Positions 14,239-17,611 of a stretch of DNA of 17,611 bases are shown one piece after another. How positions within the stretch are numbered: the stretch's first letter is position 1; each line of letters starts with the position of its first letter. The translations under genes and the position numbers were made by a program. Source of the DNA: DATFES01 sp035457725 (GTDB lineage: Bacteria; Pseudomonadota; Alphaproteobacteria; CACIAM-22H2); contig DATIBC010000017.1 of NCBI GenBank assembly GCA_035457725.1, positions 1 through 17,611 of the forward strand. The letters run 5' to 3'. Under the pieces are notes generated by a model. That model saw nothing but the letters and a program-made list of their open reading frames with translations. It was not told where the DNA came from and made no database searches.

Positions 14239-15066
14239 ATGACACCGCCGCCCGGCGATCGAGCGCGCGCGATGGACGCGCTGGATGCGCTGGCCGACGA
14301 CAGCATGGCGATCTTGCGGGAAGCCTACGCGACGGCGCGGCGCCCTGCCCTGCTGTGGTCGATGGGCAAGGATTCGAACGTCATGCTTTGGCTCGCGCGA
14401 CAGGCCTTTTTCGGCCGCGTCCCGTTCCCGGTGGTGCATGTCGACACCGGGCTGGAGTTTGCCGAGATCTACGCCTTTCGCGACCGCCTTGCCGAGGAAT
14501 GGCGGCTCGACCTCATCGTCGCGCCATGCCCGCCGCTGGAAGCGATGGATCCGTCGCTACCGCCCAACGCGCGCTCGGCCAGCCGCAAGACCGCGGGGTT
14601 GCGTGACATCATCGCCAAGCGGGGCTTCGATGTCGTGATCGCCGCCATTCGCCGCGACGAGCAAGGCACCCGCGCCAAGGAACGCGTCTTCAGCCCTCGC
14701 GGCGGCGACAACGCCTGGAACTTTCGCGAGCAGCCGCCGGAGTTCTGGGGACATTTCGCGCTCGATGCGCCGCCGGATGGCCATCTGCGGGTCCATCCGC
14801 TGCTGGGATGGAGCGAGCTCGACGTCTGGCGCTACGTCGCGCGCCAAGGCGTGCCGGTGCCCGAACTTTATTTCGCGAAGAATGGCGCGCGGTATCGCTC
14901 GCTCGGCGAACGCGACATCACGGTGCCGATACCAAGCGCCGCCACCACCATCGAAGCGATCATCGCCGAACTTGAGACATCGCGGCAGCCGGAGCGCGCC
15001 GGGCGGACGATGGATCACGAAGCCGAGGACGCTTTCGAGCGCCTGCGCGCTGCGGGCTACATGTGA
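14239..15066 (+). CDS. cysD: Sulfate adenylyltransferase small subunit
   Basis: This 275-residue PP-loop ATPase subunit makes APS from sulfate and ATP, together with the GTPase CysN. The PP-loop is SMGKDSNVML (41-50), and the rest follows CysD: FPVVHVDTGLEFAEIYAFRD, the SRKTAGLRDIIAKRGFDVVIAAIRRDEQGTR region (residues split across two motifs), AKERVFSPRG, and LLGWSELDVWRYV. The ATG at 14239 is the first in frame after rfbC; ATG 14272 (MDALDALADD) is another possible start, closer to where family similarity begins. The stop overlaps the cysNC GTG. It could serve sulfate assimilation generally, but its place behind rfbBDAC suggests a link to polysaccharide sulfation. Confidence 0.93.
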   Translation: MTPPPGDRARAMDALDALADDSMAILREAYATARRPALLWSMGKDSNVMLWLARQAFFGRVPFPVVHVDTGLEFAEIYAFRDRLAEEWRLDLIVAPCPPLEAMDPSLPPNARSASRKTAGLRDIIAKRGFDVVIAAIRRDEQGTRAKERVFSPRGGDNAWNFREQPPEFWGHFALDAPPDGHLRVHPLLGWSELDVWRYVARQGVPVPELYFAKNGARYRSLGERDITVPIPSAATTIEAIIAELETSRQPERAGRTMDHEAEDAFERLRAAGYM

Positions 15067-17015
15067 GGCGGGCGATGGCCGACGATGTCACCTCTCCGCG
15101 CTCCCTCGACACAGCGGCAGGCACCGAAAGCGATGTCGCGCAAGCCCCGCTCCGGATCGTCCTTGTCGGCCATGTCGATCACGGCAAGTCGACGCTAGTC
15201 GGCCGCCTCCTGTTCGAGACCGGCGCTCTTGCCGACGGCAAGGTTGCTGAAATCGAGGCAACCTGCCGCAGGCGCAACATGCCGTTCGAGTGGGCATTCG
15301 TCACCGACGCGCTACAGGTCGAGCGCGACCAGGGCGTGACCGTCGAGGTCAGCCACATTCGCTTGAAAACGCCCGCGCGGCCCGTCGTCCTGATCGACGC
15401 GCCGGGGCACCGCGAGTTCATTCGCAACATGGTCACCGGCGCTGCCGCCAGCGATGCCGCGCTGTTGCTGGTCGACGCCGCCGAGGGCGCGCGCGAGCAG
15501 ACGCGACGCCATTTGATGCTGCTGCAACTGCTCGGGCTGCGCCAGATCGTCGTCGCCGTCAACAAGATGGATCTCATCGACTACAGCGCCGAGCGCTTCG
15601 TCGCCGTCGAGCACGACGTCCGCGCCGCGCTCGCCCAGCTCGGATTGACGCCGGCGGCGGTCGTCCCGGTGATGGCGCGCGACGGCGACAATCTCGTCAA
15701 GCTTTCGGCCACGATGAAGTGGTATCGGGGAGCGACGCTGCTCGCGGCGCTCGACGGGCTGCCTGCGGCGAGCGAGTCGACCGAACGGCCGCTGCGCATG
15801 TGGGTGCAGGACGTCTATAAGTTCGAGCGACGGCGCATCATCGTCGGGCAGCTGGCGAGCGGGCGGCTCGAGGCCGGCGACGAAGTCCTGTTCCTGCCCT
15901 CGAACAAGACCGCTCGCATCCGTACCATCGAGGAGTTCGATCCGCGCCAAGGCATGACGAGCCGCAAAGAGGCAGCGGCGGGACAGTCGATCGGCGTCAC
16001 GCTGGCCGACGAGATCTTCGTCGAGCGTGGCGAACTCATGTGCCACCGCGACACGCCGGCGGGCGTCGTCTCGACCTTTCGCGCCCGCGTCTTCTGGCTC
16101 GGCGAGCGGCCGCTCGCATCGCGGAGGCGTCTCGGCCTGCGCGTCGGCACGCTCGCCGCGGCGGTCGAAATAAAGTCCGTCGACCGGGTCATCGATGCGA
16201 CCACCTTGTCGCCGCGCGACGGCGACACCGTCGAGCGCAACGATGTCGCCGAGCTGACGCTGCGCACGCGCCGCGCCCTCCCCGTCGATCCACATGACGA
16301 AAACCCGCTTACCGGCAGGTTCGTCCTGGTCGACGGCGGCAACATCGCTGGCGGGGGCATCGTCGCCGGCGCCGGCTTCGAGGCAGCCCAGCTCCGCGCG
16401 GCGCCGCGCGCGACCCATGTCGTTTCGGTCGAGCATCACGTCGACGCAAACGCCCGTTCGACGCGCCACGGCCACAACGGCGGCGTGATCTGGCTGACCG
16501 GGCTTTCGGGCGCCGGCAAGTCGACCATCGCCATGGCGCTCGAGCAGCGCCTATTCGCCGAGGGTTACGAAATCTATGCGCTCGACGGCGACAACCTGCG
16601 TCACGGCCTCAATGCCAATCTCGGCTTCTCGCCGGCCGAGCGCGCCGAAAATGTGCGCCGCGCCGGAGAAGTGGCGGCATTGTTCGCCGACGCCGGAACG
16701 CTCGTCGTCGCCTCATTCATCTCGCCTTATCGCGCCGATCGCGAACGCGCGCGCGCCGCGGTCGCCCGGCTGGCGCATTCGGGCGGCTTCCACGAGATCT
16801 ACGTGCGCTGCGATCTGGCGACGTGCGAACGCCGCGACCCCAAGGGGCAGTACCGCAAGGCGCGGGCCGGCCTGATCACCGATTTCACCGGCGTCTCGGC
16901 GCCGTACGAGGAGCCCGAGGCGCCGGAGCTGATTGTCGACACCAGCAACGTGACGGCCGAGGAATCGATCACCGCCGTGTTGGCGTATGTCCGCCGGCAG
17001 TTCCCGCTCGCCTAG
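15063..17015 (+). CDS. cysNC: Bifunctional sulfate adenylyltransferase large subunit / APS kinase
   Basis: This 650-residue fusion combines a CysN GTPase and a CysC kinase, so that with CysD it converts sulfate to APS and then PAPS. The GTPase half (about 28-440) has GHVDHGKST (36-44), DAPGHREF and NKMD. The kinase half has Walker A GLSGAGKST (480-488), DGDNLRHGLNANLGFS, FISPYRADRERAR and DPKGQYRKARAG. All core motifs are intact in both halves. The start is GTG 15063, overlapping the cysD stop; ATG 15075, 4 residues later, is equally plausible. CysN-CysC fusions are common in Alphaproteobacteria and include rhizobial NodQ, which supplies PAPS for Nod factor sulfation. The TAG stop lies within the arm of the palindromic element that follows. 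Confidence 0.95.
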   Translation: MRRAMADDVTSPRSLDTAAGTESDVAQAPLRIVLVGHVDHGKSTLVGRLLFETGALADGKVAEIEATCRRRNMPFEWAFVTDALQVERDQGVTVEVSHIRLKTPARPVVLIDAPGHREFIRNMVTGAAASDAALLLVDAAEGAREQTRRHLMLLQLLGLRQIVVAVNKMDLIDYSAERFVAVEHDVRAALAQLGLTPAAVVPVMARDGDNLVKLSATMKWYRGATLLAALDGLPAASESTERPLRMWVQDVYKFERRRIIVGQLASGRLEAGDEVLFLPSNKTARIRTIEEFDPRQGMTSRKEAAAGQSIGVTLADEIFVERGELMCHRDTPAGVVSTFRARVFWLGERPLASRRRLGLRVGTLAAAVEIKSVDRVIDATTLSPRDGDTVERNDVAELTLRTRRALPVDPHDENPLTGRFVLVDGGNIAGGGIVAGAGFEAAQLRAAPRATHVVSVEHHVDANARSTRHGHNGGVIWLTGLSGAGKSTIAMALEQRLFAEGYEIYALDGDNLRHGLNANLGFSPAERAENVRRAGEVAALFADAGTLVVASFISPYRADRERARAAVARLAHSGGFHEIYVRCDLATCERRDPKGQYRKARAGLITDFTGVSAPYEEPEAPELIVDTSNVTAEESITAVLAYVRRQFPLA

Positions 17016-17043
17016 AGCATGATCCGTGCAGGTGGAATCATGG

Positions 17044-17088
17044 TTTGTGCCCCTCGCCCTTCGTCAAGCTCAGGGTGAGGGGCACAAA
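17044..17088. repeat. Hairpin 1 of the repeat element
   Basis: The left arm TTTGTGCCCCTCGCCCT (17044-17060) pairs with AGGGTGAGGGGCACAAA (17072-17088), 17 bp with one mismatch and an 11-base loop containing TCGTCAAGCTC. It is likely the strongest stem in the element. Confidence 0.8.
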
Positions 17089-17092
17089 ACAA

Positions 17093-17125
17093 GCCCTCAT
17101 GGTGAGCCTGTCGAACCATGAGGGC
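17093..17125. repeat. Hairpin 2 of the repeat element
   Basis: GCCCTCATGGT (17093-17103) and ACCATGAGGGC (17115-17125) form a perfect 11-bp stem with an 11-base loop. It lies 4 bases after hairpin 1. Confidence 0.8.
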
Positions 17126-17170
17126 GCACGATGTGGTCCCATCTCAACGGATCATGTTCTAGCGCCGCGT

Positions 17171-17611
17171 TCAATCCTCGCGGAAGGCGCGGGTGAAGCT
17201 GATGATCACCGGGTTGACCATGTACTCGATGGCAAGCCGCGCGCCGGTCTGGATCATGACCTCGGCGGGCATGCCCGCCTGGAGCTGCACGTCTCCGGCG
17301 GCGGCGAGCGAATCCGGATCGGGCTCGATCTTGGCCAGGTAGTAGCCGAGCCCGGTGCGCTCGTCGAGAAAGCGGTCGGCCGAGATGTGGATGAGCCGGC
17401 CGTTGACGGTAAGCGTGCTGCGCTGCTTGTAGGCGGTGAGCCGCACCTGCGCCGTCTGGCCGACGCGCACGACGTCGATATCCTCCGGCCGCACCCGCGC
17501 CTCGAACACCAGGCGGTCTTCGCTCGGCACGATGTCGAGGATCGAAGCGCCCGGCGGGATGACGCCGAGACGGCTGCGGAACTTGAGGCCGACGACGACG
17601 CCCGACTGCGG
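17171..17611 (-). CDS. HlyD-family type I secretion membrane fusion protein, C-terminal part (partial at right edge)
   Basis: The frame is open from the right edge to TGA at 17173-17171, giving the last 146 residues of a periplasmic adaptor. The translation includes SGVVVGLKFRSRLGVIPPGA, ILDIVPSEDRLVFEARV, RPEDIDVVRVGQTAQVRLTA, GYYLAKIEPDPDSLA and QAGMPAEVMIQTGARLAIEY, ending in FTRAFRED. This matches the lipoyl/beta-barrel C-terminal half of HlyD/PrsE-type adaptors, which link an inner-membrane ABC exporter to an outer-membrane channel. GTG within this frame (around 17530) is not the start, because conserved sequence continues upstream of it to the edge. The matching ABC transporter would be expected further right, outside the window. 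It is convergent with cysNC. Confidence 0.9.
   Translation of the reverse strand, partial: PQSGVVVGLKFRSRLGVIPPGASILDIVPSEDRLVFEARVRPEDIDVVRVGQTAQVRLTAYKQRSTLTVNGRLIHISADRFLDERTGLGYYLAKIEPDPDSLAAAGDVQLQAGMPAEVMIQTGARLAIEYMVNPVIISFTRAFRED

Larger units (their letters stand above)
17013..17161. repeat. Nested palindromic repeat element (REP/RPE-like)
   Basis: The outer arms TAGAGCATGATCCGT (17013-17027) and ACGGATCATGTTCTA (17147-17161) are inverted copies with one mismatch. They enclose two further hairpins. The ends resemble GAGCATGATCC-type dispersed palindromes seen in rhizobial genomes (from general knowledge, not searched). The element fills the gap between convergent cysNC and the HlyD-family gene, and could act as a bidirectional transcription stop. 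Confidence 0.75.

Noticed and set aside
15312..16475. 387-codon ORF on the - strand opposite cysNC
   Set aside because: It is typical antisense shadow in high-GC DNA; the + strand protein has every CysN motif.
17013..17161. CRISPR or insertion-sequence end
   Set aside because: There are no direct repeats with spacers, no transposase and no target-site duplication; the structure is a nested inverted repeat.

Overview
The window is about 17.6 kb of GC-rich DNA. It looks like an alphaproteobacterial chromosome, probably Rhizobiales or Rhodospirillales. The grounds are: the CysD plus fused CysN-CysC arrangement; many 4-bp ATGA or GTGA stop/start overlaps; a ModE-type regulator reduced to its DNA-binding domain; and an intergenic palindromic element built around a GAGCATGATCC-like end of the kind seen in rhizobial genomes. 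The taxonomic call is inference from style and families, not from a marker gene. No rRNA, tRNA, CRISPR array, transposase or phage gene was found.

Left part (1-3789, + strand): the 3' end of a cystathionine beta-lyase gene (metC) overlaps hisI (phosphoribosyl-AMP cyclohydrolase), which in turn overlaps a short ModE-like regulator gene. A 24-bp perfect-arm palindrome resembling a molybdate (ModE) box then sits on the -10 element of a good sigma70-type promoter, followed by modA-modB-modC, a complete high-affinity molybdate ABC importer. The regulator is therefore expressed from the upstream amino-acid genes, while the transporter has its own operator.

Middle part (4015-9626): two + strand genes form a pair, a helix-turn-helix/coiled-coil/single-membrane-helix protein of unknown role and a TAXI-type (TRAP-associated) periplasmic solute-binding protein with no TRAP permease beside it. 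On the - strand follow an ExeA/GspA-like AAA+ ATPase fused to a membrane helix and a C-terminal Sel1-like region, and a TrkH-type potassium channel subunit. These do not form an obvious single pathway.

A 1.23-kb stretch (9627-10856) separates the divergent trkH and rfbB genes. It holds an AT-rich promoter-like zone, a 14-bp palindrome, a hairpin and only doubtful small ORFs.

Right part (10857-17015, + strand): rfbB, rfbD, rfbA, rfbC, cysD and cysNC form one tightly packed unit. The first four make dTDP-L-rhamnose; the last two make APS and PAPS, the sulfate donor. This pairing suggests, but does not prove, that the cell makes a rhamnose-containing and perhaps sulfated surface polysaccharide or glycoconjugate; no glycosyltransferase or sulfotransferase lies in the window. 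After a nested palindromic repeat element (17013-17161), the convergent 3' part of an HlyD-family type I secretion adaptor gene runs off the right edge.
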